A stretch of 34,862 bases of DNA from Solidesulfovibrio alcoholivorans DSM 5433 (GCF_000702665.1 NZ_JNJA01000024.1:1-34862), one strand, 5' to 3'; numbered from the stretch's first letter, positions 1 through 9,221 are shown. Notes: generated by a model from the sequence alone, not told the origin. Made by a program: numbers and translations.

Positions 1-270
1 ATCCGTGACCGCAGTTTCGAGCAGCAGCGCTACCGGGCCAGCGGCCTCAACTTGGTGACGGCGGCCATCGTGCTGTGGAATACGGTCTATCTGGAGCGGG
101 CCACCCACGCCTTGCGCGGTCACGGTCAGACCGTGGATGACGTGCTGTTGCAGTGCCTGTCGCCGCTAGGCTGGGAGCACATCAACCTGACCGGCGACTA
201 CCTCTGGCGCAGCAGCGCCAAGATCGGCGCCGGCAAATTCAGGCCGCTACGACCGTTGCAACCGGCTTAG
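1..270 (+). CDS. tnpA: Tn3-family transposase TnpA, C-terminal end (partial)
   Basis: The reading frame is open from base 1 to the TAG at 268-270 and gives the last 89 residues of a Tn3-family transposase. It holds the family's conserved C-terminal block (RYRASGLNL, then LWNTVYLERA, then PLGWEHINLTGDY). The gene is cut by the window edge, so it cannot be judged intact or broken. The stop codon lies inside the terminal inverted repeat, as is usual in this family. It is related to, but clearly different from, the tnpA piece at 11361-11930: the same block with many substitutions. It comes from a separate element lying to the left. Confidence 0.93.
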   Translation: MRDRSFEQQRYRASGLNLVTAAIVLWNTVYLERATHALRGHGQTVDDVLLQCLSPLGWEHINLTGDYLWRSSAKIGAGKFRPLRPLQPA

Positions 271-303
271 CGTACGATTTTTTCCGTTTTCTGAGACGAC
301 CCC
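266..303 (-). repeat. Terminal inverted repeat (38 bp) of the left Tn3-family element
   Basis: Read on the minus strand it starts GGGGTCGTCTCAGAAAACGG and ends ATCGTACGCTAAG, the standard 38-bp Tn3/Tn21-type end. The outer GGGG end is at 303, so the element lies to the left and the plasmid backbone resumes at 304. The five bases outside it are TACTG; the partner copy would lie beyond the window. Confidence 0.9.
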
Positions 304-411
304 TACTGCTTGCGCGGTTCCCAAAAAACCCCGGATGCCCGATGATTCCAGGCGTGAGCCAATCAACTTAACTACCCCAAATGAAATAAACAATCCTACG
401 GAGCGATAACC

Positions 412-1134
412 ATGGGCCTCAAGGATGCTTTTTCCCGCAAGAAAGCAATCAAAAGTGAAGATTTGACAAAATACCTTGTCGAGTCACAAGGCTTGGAGCG
501 CAGCTTTTTGAGGGAAGTGCTTCGATCCAGGCGCAACGCCTGGGTCATCACAGGAGCAACTTGTTTCCTCGCATTTTGCGCGCTTATGGTGACCATTGTT
601 CTTATCAAGACAAGTTCTCAACCTGTGCCTCCTTTTATCTTGCGCGTGGACAACTCAACTGGCGCGGTTGATGTCTTGTCCGTTATGCGTGAGAGACAAG
701 ATAGCTACGGCACAATAATCGATCAATATTGGATTCTTAACTACATTCGCCACCGCGAAAACTATGACTTTGAAACAATCCAGGCTGACTATAACGCCGT
801 TGGCCTGATGAGCACTGAAGAGGTGGCAAAAATATACCATAAAGTATTTGAGGGAGACAAAGGAAGAGACAAAGTATTGTCTGATAAAGCACGAATTTTA
901 GTGCAGCTAGATAGCGCGCCTATCATTAACACTGAAACAAGTACTGCCACCGCCAGATTTAGGACCATTGTTCATTGGCGAAATAACCGTGTTGACGAAA
1001 TTCGAAACTGGGTTGCCACCATTGCGTATAAATACGTCAATGCTCCAATGCGTTCACAAGATCGGCTTATCAACCCCCTTGGCTTCCAAGTCACAAGCTA
1101 TCGGGTTGATCCCGAGCTTGTTGAAAGCAAATAG
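412..1134 (+). CDS. virB8: VirB8/TrwG-like type IV secretion inner-membrane protein
   Basis: 240 residues. The N terminus is cytoplasmic, one membrane helix lies at about residues 44-66, and the rest is a periplasmic NTF2-like domain. The family's NPxG motif is present near the end (INPLGFQV), which makes the call firm. VirB8 nucleates assembly of the conjugation channel and contacts VirB9 and VirB10. The ATG at 412 is preceded by a GGAG ribosome site about 8 bases upstream. It is the first gene left of a virB8-9-10-11 block. The genes normally preceding it (virB1-B6 types) are absent because a Tn3-family end lies 108 bp upstream. Confidence 0.92.
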   Translation: MGLKDAFSRKKAIKSEDLTKYLVESQGLERSFLREVLRSRRNAWVITGATCFLAFCALMVTIVLIKTSSQPVPPFILRVDNSTGAVDVLSVMRERQDSYGTIIDQYWILNYIRHRENYDFETIQADYNAVGLMSTEEVAKIYHKVFEGDKGRDKVLSDKARILVQLDSAPIINTETSTATARFRTIVHWRNNRVDEIRNWVATIAYKYVNAPMRSQDRLINPLGFQVTSYRVDPELVESK

Positions 1135-1146
1135 GCAGAGCCGAGC

Positions 1147-2016
1147 ATGAAAAACATAGCAATTATCCTCTTGTGCTTAACGTGTCTTTCCAGCACAGCC
1201 TATGCGCTTAAATCTCCGGTCGGATCAAGATTCGACTATCGCATCAAGCACATTGACTACAACCCGCAAGATGTCGTCAAAATGGATGCCGTAATCGGCA
1301 TCGCAACACATATTGTTGTAAAGAAAGGCGAGGAATATGTAACCCATGCTTTTGGCGATCCCAATGGATGGTCATTTGCCCACAAAGGGAACCATTACTT
1401 CATCAAGGCCAAGGCACAAAACAGCGACACAAACCTTGTCATCGTAACAGACAAACATAGCTACAATTTTGTCTTACACTTTATAGATGGAACACCTGTC
1501 GCTAAAGGCGAAAATCCTCAACAGCAGGAAATCAAAACCCCTTGGTCATTGCGTTCTGCAACGCTCCAAGTTCAATTTTCTTATCCTATTGAGGAAGCAC
1601 AGGCCGCTGCCGAAGAAAGAGCCCGTGCCGATGCAAACAAGCGTTTTGATACTCTTGGCCACAACAACAACCTTAACTATACCATGAGCGCAACAAGACG
1701 TGACAAGCTCATATGCCCTATTAATGTTTGGGATGACGGACGTTTTACTTATTTCAAATTTGCCCCGAATGTTGATTTACCAAACATTTACACCATAACC
1801 GCCGATGGCAGCGAAGCTATTGTAAACAGGCACATGCTTAACCATCCTGGATCGCATGTTATTGTTGCGGAAAAGGTTGCCCCCAAATTTATATTACGCC
1901 TCGGTGATGCCGTTGTCGGGGTGTACAATGAGTCATTTGATTCTTTTGGCATTCCTAACGAAAGCGGCACGGCCATTCCTGAAGTGCGACGTATCATCAA
2001 GAAGGGTGGGAAATAG
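1147..2016 (+). CDS. virB9: VirB9/TrwF-like type IV secretion outer-membrane-complex protein
   Basis: 289 residues with a clear signal peptide (hydrophobic stretch IAIILLCLTCLSSTAYA, cleavage likely before LKSP). The mature part has the VirB9/CagX pattern: an N-terminal beta domain and a C-terminal domain with the segment FTYFKFAPNVDLPNIY that precedes the VirB7-binding region. It forms the outer-membrane core ring with VirB7 and VirB10. It follows virB8 by 12 bp and is followed by virB10 after one base, so translation is probably coupled. No VirB7 lipoprotein gene is seen in the window. Confidence 0.92.
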   Translation: MKNIAIILLCLTCLSSTAYALKSPVGSRFDYRIKHIDYNPQDVVKMDAVIGIATHIVVKKGEEYVTHAFGDPNGWSFAHKGNHYFIKAKAQNSDTNLVIVTDKHSYNFVLHFIDGTPVAKGENPQQQEIKTPWSLRSATLQVQFSYPIEEAQAAAEERARADANKRFDTLGHNNNLNYTMSATRRDKLICPINVWDDGRFTYFKFAPNVDLPNIYTITADGSEAIVNRHMLNHPGSHVIVAEKVAPKFILRLGDAVVGVYNESFDSFGIPNESGTAIPEVRRIIKKGGK

Positions 2017-2017
2017 C

Positions 2018-3145
2018 ATGAGCAAAGACGATAAAGAAATAGACGTTCTTGATGAAATCAAGAAGTCTTCTCCCGAGCAAATAGACGGTGCCAGGGGCGG
2101 TATGGACGATGGCGGATTTAGACGCCGTACCCCAGGAATGAGAATCTTCATGGTGTTTATCGTTCTCGTAGCTGTGGCCTTCGGTTCAGTTTTAACATGG
2201 AAGGCCATACAGCACCGGAATGACGCCAATGAAAAGACCAACAAACCCAAGATCATAAAAAACAACTTACCCAACTTTACCCCCACACCTCCGCCCGAGC
2301 CTAAGTCGCATCCGGTCGAAGTTCCTCAACCAACCCCGCTTCCGCCGAAACCCGACAAAGATGCGGACAAACGGCATCCTAAAAAAAGCGAATCGGACCT
2401 TTTACGCGAAAGACGGTTAGGCGGCGGTTTCACAGGTGGAGGGGATTCCTCGGGACAGCCCTCGTCGGGTAGCGGCGAAGGGCCTGCGGCCCTGAAGGGC
2501 CGTCATGCTTCGGATGACAACGCGCTTGAGCAACAGCTCAAGCCACTTGCGGTAAAACCGTCACGCGCGTCTATGCTTGCCGATCGCAATTACATGATTA
2601 CGCGAGGGACAATGATCGATTGTGGCCAGCAATCCAAACTGGTCACGGATCAGGTCGGCATGGTCGTTTGCTACACGACGTCAGACACCTACTCGACCAA
2701 CGGCCATGTTGTGCTACTCGATGCCGGATCAAAGGTAGTTGGAAGTTATCAAAAAGGAATTGTGCAGGGTCAAAACCGTGTATTTGTGTCATGGCAACGC
2801 GTCGAGACTCCTCAAGGGGTCATTATCGATCTGGATAGCCCTGGCACTGATCCACTTGGCGCTGCTGGCGAACCCGGTGAAGTGGACACGCATTTTTGGC
2901 AGCGCTTTGGCAACGCCATTTTGTTAAGCATCATAGGCGATTTAGGACAGGCGGCTGTCAATTATGCCTCAGAGAAATCAACTATCAATATCGGGACAAC
3001 TCAAAGTACCGGGAAAGATATGTCTACTGAGGCTCTGAAAAATACGGTGAATATCCCTCCCACTCTTTACAAAAATCAGGGCGACAGAGTGAGTATTTTC
3101 GTTGCCCGTGATTTGGACTTCAGCGATGTCTACAGCATTAGATAA
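2018..3145 (+). CDS. virB10: VirB10/TrwE-like type IV secretion core protein
   Basis: 375 residues from the ATG at 2018, one base after the virB9 stop; the frame stays open further upstream but those codons overlap virB9. A cytoplasmic N terminus of about 45 residues is followed by one membrane helix (MVFIVLVAVAFGSVLTW), a proline-rich periplasmic linker (about residues 85-130) and the C-terminal TrbI/VirB10 beta-barrel domain, which starts near the motif TRGTMIDC. This protein spans both membranes and senses ATPase activity to open the channel. Its last 20 bases overlap virB11. Confidence 0.94.
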   Translation: MSKDDKEIDVLDEIKKSSPEQIDGARGGMDDGGFRRRTPGMRIFMVFIVLVAVAFGSVLTWKAIQHRNDANEKTNKPKIIKNNLPNFTPTPPPEPKSHPVEVPQPTPLPPKPDKDADKRHPKKSESDLLRERRLGGGFTGGGDSSGQPSSGSGEGPAALKGRHASDDNALEQQLKPLAVKPSRASMLADRNYMITRGTMIDCGQQSKLVTDQVGMVVCYTTSDTYSTNGHVVLLDAGSKVVGSYQKGIVQGQNRVFVSWQRVETPQGVIIDLDSPGTDPLGAAGEPGEVDTHFWQRFGNAILLSIIGDLGQAAVNYASEKSTINIGTTQSTGKDMSTEALKNTVNIPPTLYKNQGDRVSIFVARDLDFSDVYSIR

Positions 3146-4178
3146 ATGCGCTTTCAAATCGCAAACAATCACACAACTTCTTCGTCCTGTTGAAGCTTAC
3201 TTAAATGACCCTTCGATAACAGAGCTTCGCATAAGGCCGAACGAAGTTGTTACTGTCGCTTTTGGCAAAAAGGAATACGTTAATATTCCTGAGTTCAAGC
3301 TATCATACCTTAAAGCGCTTGCTACCGCTATGATTGCTTTTAGCAGTCTTCCCGTTCGCGGAACTACCTACGTAACCTTACCAGGGGGTGAACGCGGGAC
3401 TATCCTTCAGCCCCCTGTTGTCCTTGACAACATGATTACTATCGTCATCAGAAAGCACTCAATGACGGTAAAATCCGCTAAACAACTCGACTCCGAAGGC
3501 GCGTTTGCTGAATGCAAAGACGTATCATTCAATCAACCTTCCAAAGAAGAGGCTAAGAAAGAGTCCCTTCGCCAGGACTTTCACCGCCTAGAAGAGTTTG
3601 AGCTAGAACTGCTCGATCTTAAACGTGAAGGGAAGATTTGTGATTTTTTGTTGCGCTGTGTCGCATTAAAACGCAACATTGTAATAACCGGGCAAACAGG
3701 TTCCGGCAAGACGACATTGATGCGTTCTTTGATTGAAGCCGTACCAGTTGACGAACATTTAGCGACAATTGAAGACGTTCACGAAATATTCCTTCCAAAC
3801 CACAAGGAAGTAACGCACCTTTTTTACGGCGACGGAGCCGGGAGAATAAGCGCCTTAGCTTGTCTTGCTGCATGTATGCGGATTACGCCTGAAAGGATAT
3901 TTTTAGCGGAACTTCGTGGGCCTGAAGCATGGGAATACACAAATGCTTTAAACACTGACCATGGCGGCGGGATAACGACGACACACGCCAATGGAGCTAT
4001 TGAAGGATTCGACCGCATAGCTACATTAATCAAAAACTCAGAAGTCGGCAAAACACTTGATATGCCGATGATTAAACACGTCCTCTACTCTACAGTAGAC
4101 GTCATTATCCACATGAAGGCAAGGAGAGTTCTACAGGTTTTTTACGACCCAATTTTTAAACGGAAAGAAATGGCCTAG
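3126..4178 (+). CDS. virB11: VirB11/TrwD-like traffic ATPase
   Basis: 350 residues from the ATG at 3126; a TTG 24 bases upstream is possible but lies deeper inside virB10. It is a hexameric ATPase that powers pilus assembly and substrate transfer at the cytoplasmic face. Visible motifs: Walker A GQTGSGKT at residues 189-196, an Asp box (TIEDVHEIF), Walker B (RIFLAELRG) and a His box (GGITTTHANGA). The stop codon overlaps the stop of the convergent relaxase gene by four bases. The same convergent trwD-trwC arrangement is known from plasmid R388. Confidence 0.95.
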   Translation: MSTALDKCAFKSQTITQLLRPVEAYLNDPSITELRIRPNEVVTVAFGKKEYVNIPEFKLSYLKALATAMIAFSSLPVRGTTYVTLPGGERGTILQPPVVLDNMITIVIRKHSMTVKSAKQLDSEGAFAECKDVSFNQPSKEEAKKESLRQDFHRLEEFELELLDLKREGKICDFLLRCVALKRNIVITGQTGSGKTTLMRSLIEAVPVDEHLATIEDVHEIFLPNHKEVTHLFYGDGAGRISALACLAACMRITPERIFLAELRGPEAWEYTNALNTDHGGGITTTHANGAIEGFDRIATLIKNSEVGKTLDMPMIKHVLYSTVDVIIHMKARRVLQVFYDPIFKRKEMA

Positions 4179-7009
4179 CGCTGGCGTTCACGGTCAAGCT
4201 CTTTATTACCCTTATCAAGACCAACACTCTTAGCGTGTTGGTCTTTCATTTTATCAAACTGCCTCAAATCAAGAGCCGCAGTTTTAACATTGTCACGTGA
4301 AATTGATTTCGGCAATTTAGACAAATCATTTGTATATATATTTGCTTTATATTTTGCACGAGAAATGGCAACATAATAGACATCCTTTGCCGTCGTGCGG
4401 CTATCCGTCTGTGCTTCGATCATCACATTATCACACGTAAGCCCTTGCGCTCCATGTACCGTTGTGGCGTAAGCATGATCGAGGTGCAAGGGCGTATCGG
4501 CTGGCATTTCCACGCGCCGGCCTCCTCCCTCCAGGGTCACACGCCCCGGCGCGACCGCCGCCACTCGAAAGCGCTCCCCGGTGGCCAAGTCAAGCTTTTT
4601 GTCATTGCGCGTGACCCGCACCATATCCCCCGGCGCGAGCTCCGAGCGCTCGGGTTGATATACCGACAAGCGCCGGGCATGCATTGGGGAAAAGGCTATT
4701 TTCTGTCCATCCTGAGCCGATACCGTCAGCCGATTGCCCGGCCCGGTATCTACGATCTTGTAAAGCTCTCCGCGCTGCAATCCGCTCTTGTAATCCCGCT
4801 CAGGTTGCACCACGTCACCAACCCGGTAGTTTTTGGAAAACAACCGCTCTGCCTGGGTCGTATCGCGCCGGATCAGCGTATCAAATACAAGTCCCTGACC
4901 AGCTGTCCCCACGGCCTCACGCACCCGAGCGTTGATGTCTCGACGTGCTTCATTGGTGCCGCTCACAATCAAAGTTTGGTCCCGATCACTCGGGCCAAGG
5001 GCCATGAAGTCACGGACAAGGGCGCTACGTCGTAAATCGTCTTCCCGCACCTCAAGGACAGATTTGATCTTATCGAGTGATTGAGGTGCATGCCCTTTGG
5101 CCGCATGTTCGACTGCCGCCAGCAGATCAGGATCGCGCTGACGCTGGATGTGATCCATTCGGGCCGTGGCCATGCCGGCGGCCTGCAACTGGTCGAAAGG
5201 CCTCCCGGCCTCAATGGCTTTTGTCTGTGCCGTATCCCCCAGGAGCACAACCCTCGCACCCTTCTCTTCGGCTAATCGCAAGGTCTGCTCCATGAGGCGG
5301 GAAGGCACAACCCCAGCCTCATCGATGACCAGCACCGTGCGGTCATCAAGGTCCTTGTTTTGTCCCCGGAGAAAAGCAGCCAAGGTATTTGCTGGTACTC
5401 CCATCTCCCGCAGGTTTTTAACCTGGCTTCCATAGGGAGCCAGCGCACGGACCCGATAGCCCTGGTCCTCGATCAGCGTTTTGGCGGTGTCGAGCATGTG
5501 ACTCTTACCCGTCCCGGCAAAGCCCTGGACGCCTATTACGCGGTTTTTAGTGGACGCCATGAGTTCAGCGGCTTCACGCTGGCCATCGTTAAGATTCGTC
5601 GCTGCAAGCACCGTGCGGGCCGTTTCCACGTCCATAATTGCATCCATTCTTTCCCGACCGGACCGTTCAATCTTCAGAATGGACTTTTCAATTTTATATG
5701 CTGTTTGAGTTGTATATCTCTTGTCAACAGCAATTAACCCACCTTCTCTAATCGCATTTTCAACTTTTTTAGTTGCCGCCTCTTTTTCAAGTCCTTTTGT
5801 TGTAACAAGTTTAATCCAATCACTTTTAGTCATATTGGAATTTTCACTTGCTTCAGACGCTGGCTTATACAATGGTTCTTCACGTATTAAAAATCCATCA
5901 TCGACACGTTTATCAACTTCAGACACAATATCTTTCAGTGTAACGCGTCCGACGCCGTGTTTCATCGCAATATCAATCAAATCTTTTTCCGAAACAACAG
6001 ATTGTCTTTCAGTAAGATGCTTTACAGCATACTTGACAGCAAGATTAGCATTTTGCTCTAAAGTTAAATTATTAATGCTTCGACGCTGCGAGTTTATAAA
6101 TTCATTCCCTTGTCCAGCCCATTCCCTATGCAAAAAATCAATTCCAAGGCCACTTGCTCGATCAACCCAATCTTTATATAAAATCTCGCGGTCAATATTT
6201 GTTTTTTTAGCACGTGATTTTAAAACAACATTTTGGATTTGATTAGTATTTGCTTCTTCCCGAGATAAACCCAGGTCTGCAAGACCTTCGTTAATTTGCT
6301 TTGATCTTTGACTAAAAGCCTCAAGCTGCTCCCTGCTTATATGTGACAATTCAAAAGAACCATCCCGTTCATGACGCAACTCAAAACCAATTTTTTGAAG
6401 CTCAATAGCCAACTCAGCACGATATACCGCACCAAATTTCTTTACTGATTTAACGATTTCATCGTTTTTTAAAGCACGCCAAGCACCATCGCTTCGCTGT
6501 GTTAAATTCATAACAACAGCATGAGTATGCAACTGCGGATCGCATTCGCGGCTTGTTTCGTGGCGGAATTTTGCAACAACTAAATTGGCGGATCGCTCCA
6601 CCTGGGCCTTGCCGTCAACACGTTTACGGGCTAGCGCACATTCCTCAGCCGCCGCAATAGCAGCCGTCACCGCCCGATCATGCGCTTCAATAACGCGCAC
6701 GTCACCGGCAACAAGAGCCTGTAAGGATACACTCTTTGGAGCCGAAAAGGTAAGATCAATACCGATCCTTTCCTTTGCGTCATTCCGTGTTGAACCACGG
6801 CTCACGCGAATATTCGGCCCGATTTGACCGGCCAGCAAATTCTTTAAATCCTTTGGGTCAACCTCTCTTTCCAACTCTAATGCGTGAGCTCCCTTACCTT
6901 GCCAGCTTATCGACTCACCTTCTTTACGGTAATAATCATCGGCACCAGCACTATAATATGACGCAGCCCTGCCAATATCTTTGCGAGTTAAAACCTTAAT
7001 ACTAAGCAT
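4175..7009 (-). CDS. trwC: MOBF relaxase-helicase (TrwC/TraI type)
   Basis: 944 residues. It nicks oriT, stays covalently bound to the 5' end and unwinds the plasmid. The N-terminal relaxase domain has the tyrosine pairs YY at 18-19 and 26-27 (YYSAGADDYY) and the three-histidine metal site (RHETSRECDPQLHTHAVV, about residues 150-165). The C-terminal helicase half has Walker A GFAGTGKS near residue 498 and Walker B VLVIDEAG. The start overlaps the trwB stop by 8 bp. Base use changes inside the gene: about 4440-5650 (helicase) is strongly GC-rich, whereas 5650-6580 is AT-rich, so the gene looks like a recombinant of two lineages. The frame is intact. Confidence 0.95.
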   Translation of the reverse strand: MLSIKVLTRKDIGRAASYYSAGADDYYRKEGESISWQGKGAHALELEREVDPKDLKNLLAGQIGPNIRVSRGSTRNDAKERIGIDLTFSAPKSVSLQALVAGDVRVIEAHDRAVTAAIAAAEECALARKRVDGKAQVERSANLVVAKFRHETSRECDPQLHTHAVVMNLTQRSDGAWRALKNDEIVKSVKKFGAVYRAELAIELQKIGFELRHERDGSFELSHISREQLEAFSQRSKQINEGLADLGLSREEANTNQIQNVVLKSRAKKTNIDREILYKDWVDRASGLGIDFLHREWAGQGNEFINSQRRSINNLTLEQNANLAVKYAVKHLTERQSVVSEKDLIDIAMKHGVGRVTLKDIVSEVDKRVDDGFLIREEPLYKPASEASENSNMTKSDWIKLVTTKGLEKEAATKKVENAIREGGLIAVDKRYTTQTAYKIEKSILKIERSGRERMDAIMDVETARTVLAATNLNDGQREAAELMASTKNRVIGVQGFAGTGKSHMLDTAKTLIEDQGYRVRALAPYGSQVKNLREMGVPANTLAAFLRGQNKDLDDRTVLVIDEAGVVPSRLMEQTLRLAEEKGARVVLLGDTAQTKAIEAGRPFDQLQAAGMATARMDHIQRQRDPDLLAAVEHAAKGHAPQSLDKIKSVLEVREDDLRRSALVRDFMALGPSDRDQTLIVSGTNEARRDINARVREAVGTAGQGLVFDTLIRRDTTQAERLFSKNYRVGDVVQPERDYKSGLQRGELYKIVDTGPGNRLTVSAQDGQKIAFSPMHARRLSVYQPERSELAPGDMVRVTRNDKKLDLATGERFRVAAVAPGRVTLEGGGRRVEMPADTPLHLDHAYATTVHGAQGLTCDNVMIEAQTDSRTTAKDVYYVAISRAKYKANIYTNDLSKLPKSISRDNVKTAALDLRQFDKMKDQHAKSVGLDKGNKELDRERQR

Positions 7010-8558
7010 TTAAATCTCGGTTTGCTGCCATTTTACGTTCAACAAAACCTGGAACACGGTTTTTAAACCTAACATATCCTGTTGTGAACTTAGCAATAGG
7101 CCGATCCCCAACCAAAGCCAAATATCCAGAAAGTTCTGGCAATGATGTCAATTCGGAAGCTGAAACAACCCTCTCTTTTTCATGGACTATTTGCTGGCCA
7201 GTGTTACTATACCTCATTCCGCTACTTCTGCTTTCACGCTCTCTTTCAACTTCATGTTCACCAAGGGAATTGCTAAAATCTTCCGCCGTTTTTGGATCAG
7301 ATTTAGCAATCCGCAAAACGGCCAATGAAGAGAAACAACTTCGTAAAGTTTGGGCCGCTTCTCGTCCATATATATGGTCCAACTGCGATGTAGACTGCAA
7401 CCCGGCAACAACTCTCAACCCATGCTTACGCCCTTTAGTTAATGCAGACTCAAGAGTTGAAAGTTTTTCAAGCGAAGCTAATTCATCTATAAATGCCCAA
7501 ATTCGCCTATTCGCATTTTCTGGCATCGACAAAATAGAAACAAACAAGGCATCCGTCCAAGCAGAAATAAGAGGACGCAAAGCAACAGCCATATCTTCAC
7601 GCCACGTTATCCATAGGTTACCACCGTTGGAATCTTCAAGCCAAGACCGAAGAGAAAAGGAACCACTAGGCATTGTAACGTGTTCTGGCAGCTTATCTGA
7701 CAGAACAAATCGCGCCGAAGACATTGCCCTTGTTGCCTCTGACGATCCCGTAAAAAGTGACTCGGCTAGCGTACCTTCTAAGAATTGTTGCAACTCATTC
7801 GGCGGGGCAATTGTCGTCCAGTGAAACAATTCTTTTACTGAAGACTGCCCCATTGAATGAAGTTTTTTAGCAGTCTCACGCAATAAAAGACGACCATAGC
7901 TTGCCCATTCTTCAGCATCTGCGGTGCGTCCAGTCGGAACAATAGATAGAGCATACCTGTGAAAGTCGTAGTCACTCCTTATCTCATTAAAAAAAGACCA
8001 CCCCTTAGTTCTATCGTCATATGGATTTAAAATTACATCTCCATCTTGATAAAATTTCGACATCATTTCACCATTAGGATCAAGGCAAAAAAACCTATCC
8101 CTTCTTTTAACTGCTCCTAATGCTAGTTCTCTAAACAATGTCGATTTACCTGAGCCAGTCCCACCACCAAATAAAAGATGAAGATTTTCAACTTCGACTG
8201 GCAACGGAATATTGGCAACCGTGACCTGTTGACGCTTTTTATCCTTTGTATCTCTTGCCAAACTTTCGGCAGATACTATGCGTGTCCCACGCAAAAATCT
8301 GTTAAATTGCGCTCCGCCAAATTCAGTTTTAAAGACCTGATTAATAAGCCAAACACAAAATATACCTAAAGCCAGCCCACCAACTAATGCAGCAATCAAA
8401 AATGGCTTATGAGGAGTGTCTAAAATCAACTGATATAGCGCTTTAAGCTTATGTTCATGAGGGATGTTTTCTGTGTGATTTGCGACCACAACCCAGGCCA
8501 TAACAGGTGCCAACAAAACCACACAGACAGAAAGTTGACGACGCGAGACTTCAGTCAT
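7002..8558 (-). CDS. trwB: Type IV coupling protein (TrwB/TraD type)
   Basis: 518 residues. This membrane ATPase links the relaxosome to the secretion channel. Two membrane helices lie at about residues 9-26 and 52-74, followed by Walker A GGGTGSGKST (131-140) and Walker B IWAFIDELASL. The late motif KHGLRVVAGLQSTSQL is typical of TrwB. The ATG at 8558 has a GGAGAG ribosome site and overlaps the end of trwA by 8 bp; its own stop overlaps trwC. The trwA-trwB-trwC order leading away from oriT is that of R388. Confidence 0.94.
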   Translation of the reverse strand: MTEVSRRQLSVCVVLLAPVMAWVVVANHTENIPHEHKLKALYQLILDTPHKPFLIAALVGGLALGIFCVWLINQVFKTEFGGAQFNRFLRGTRIVSAESLARDTKDKKRQQVTVANIPLPVEVENLHLLFGGGTGSGKSTLFRELALGAVKRRDRFFCLDPNGEMMSKFYQDGDVILNPYDDRTKGWSFFNEIRSDYDFHRYALSIVPTGRTADAEEWASYGRLLLRETAKKLHSMGQSSVKELFHWTTIAPPNELQQFLEGTLAESLFTGSSEATRAMSSARFVLSDKLPEHVTMPSGSFSLRSWLEDSNGGNLWITWREDMAVALRPLISAWTDALFVSILSMPENANRRIWAFIDELASLEKLSTLESALTKGRKHGLRVVAGLQSTSQLDHIYGREAAQTLRSCFSSLAVLRIAKSDPKTAEDFSNSLGEHEVERERESRSSGMRYSNTGQQIVHEKERVVSASELTSLPELSGYLALVGDRPIAKFTTGYVRFKNRVPGFVERKMAANRDLNA

Positions 8559-8925
8559 GACTGCTCTCCTTATTCCCTGTCCAAATCTTGATGCCCTGAC
8601 GCTTTAACTCTTTGTGGATCATGTTTAAATCCATCGGACTAGCAATTTTTCTTAAAAGGAAAATTGCTTCTATCATCATTCCATAATCAATATCGTCTTC
8701 AGGTTGTTGGCTTTTTTGCTCTTTCTTTAATCTGGATTCGATGTTTGAAAAACCGTCAAGCATCATAATCCGAAGGGCGGCTAGGTTCTCGTTGATCCTG
8801 TCGCCTTCCTCCAGGCGCATCCGTAAGTAGGTTGAAAGGGGAAGGCCTCGCTGGGCCGCCTCGTCCTCATACTGAAGGCGTTTTTCCATGGAGAGTCGGA
8901 CTTGAACCGGAATTGTCTTTGCCAT
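8551..8925 (-). CDS. trwA: TrwA-like relaxosome accessory / autoregulator protein
   Basis: 124 residues. The N terminus (PVQVRLSMEKRLQYEDEAAQRGLPLSTYLRMRL) is a ribbon-helix-helix DNA-binding domain closely resembling TrwA; the C-terminal half would be the tetramerisation part. In R388, TrwA binds oriT, stimulates relaxase nicking and represses trwABC. The ATG at 8925 is preceded by AGGAG. Just upstream lie two copies of TGCATTCT (8940-8947 and 8952-8959), candidate TrwA sites over the operon promoter; this last point is inference. Confidence 0.85.
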   Translation of the reverse strand: MAKTIPVQVRLSMEKRLQYEDEAAQRGLPLSTYLRMRLEEGDRINENLAALRIMMLDGFSNIESRLKKEQKSQQPEDDIDYGMMIEAIFLLRKIASPMDLNMIHKELKRQGIKIWTGNKESSHD

Positions 8926-9050
8926 CTTAGCTCCTGTAATGCATTCTGTAGTGCATTCTTCACTATAATTTCAATATGTTATATCATTTTTGTATTGTTA
9001 TGCGGCTACAGCTTATAGCAAGTACAAAAAAAATATCAATGAAAATCAGA

Positions 9051-9110
9051 GTGTTATATCACCCGAAGGGTGCGTATGGTGTATAGCCGTATTTAAGGGC
9101 TAACACCTTC
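9051..9110 (+). other. oriT: Origin of transfer (oriT) core with R388-like nic site
   Basis: Bases 9071-9090 read TGCGTATGGTGTATAGCCGT. The R388 nic region, from memory, reads TGCGTATTGTCT/ATAGCC and continues into a TTTAAGG stretch, which is also present here (9092-9098). By analogy the nick falls between 9082 and 9083. Immediately upstream is a perfect 5-bp hairpin, CACCC-GAA-GGGTG at 9060-9072, in the place of the hairpin gripped by the TrwC relaxase domain. The site lies between divergent trwA and stbA, exactly as in R388. Confidence 0.85.
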
Positions 9111-9121
9111 CTTCTTTAAGG

Positions 9122-9205
9122 GCAATTAAAACTCAAAATTGCAACTTTGATAAAAGGAGGGTCCAGAAATTGCCGCTTGGCAGTGCCAAGCGGTGATTTT
9201 TCTGG
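9122..9205. repeat. Inverted repeats in the oriT region
   Basis: Two inverted repeats stand between nic and the direct-repeat arrays. The first is GCAATT/AATTGC (9122-9127 and 9137-9142). The second is a 43-bp near-palindrome at 9163-9205: its centre CCGCTTGGCA-G-TGCCAAGCGG is a perfect 10-bp stem, extended by CCAGAAA/TTTTCTGG flanks. They are probably binding sites for relaxosome proteins or host factors. The second also has some look of a terminator, but it has no gene end beside it. Confidence 0.7.
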
Positions 9206-9221
9206 TTAACCCTATGAGTTG

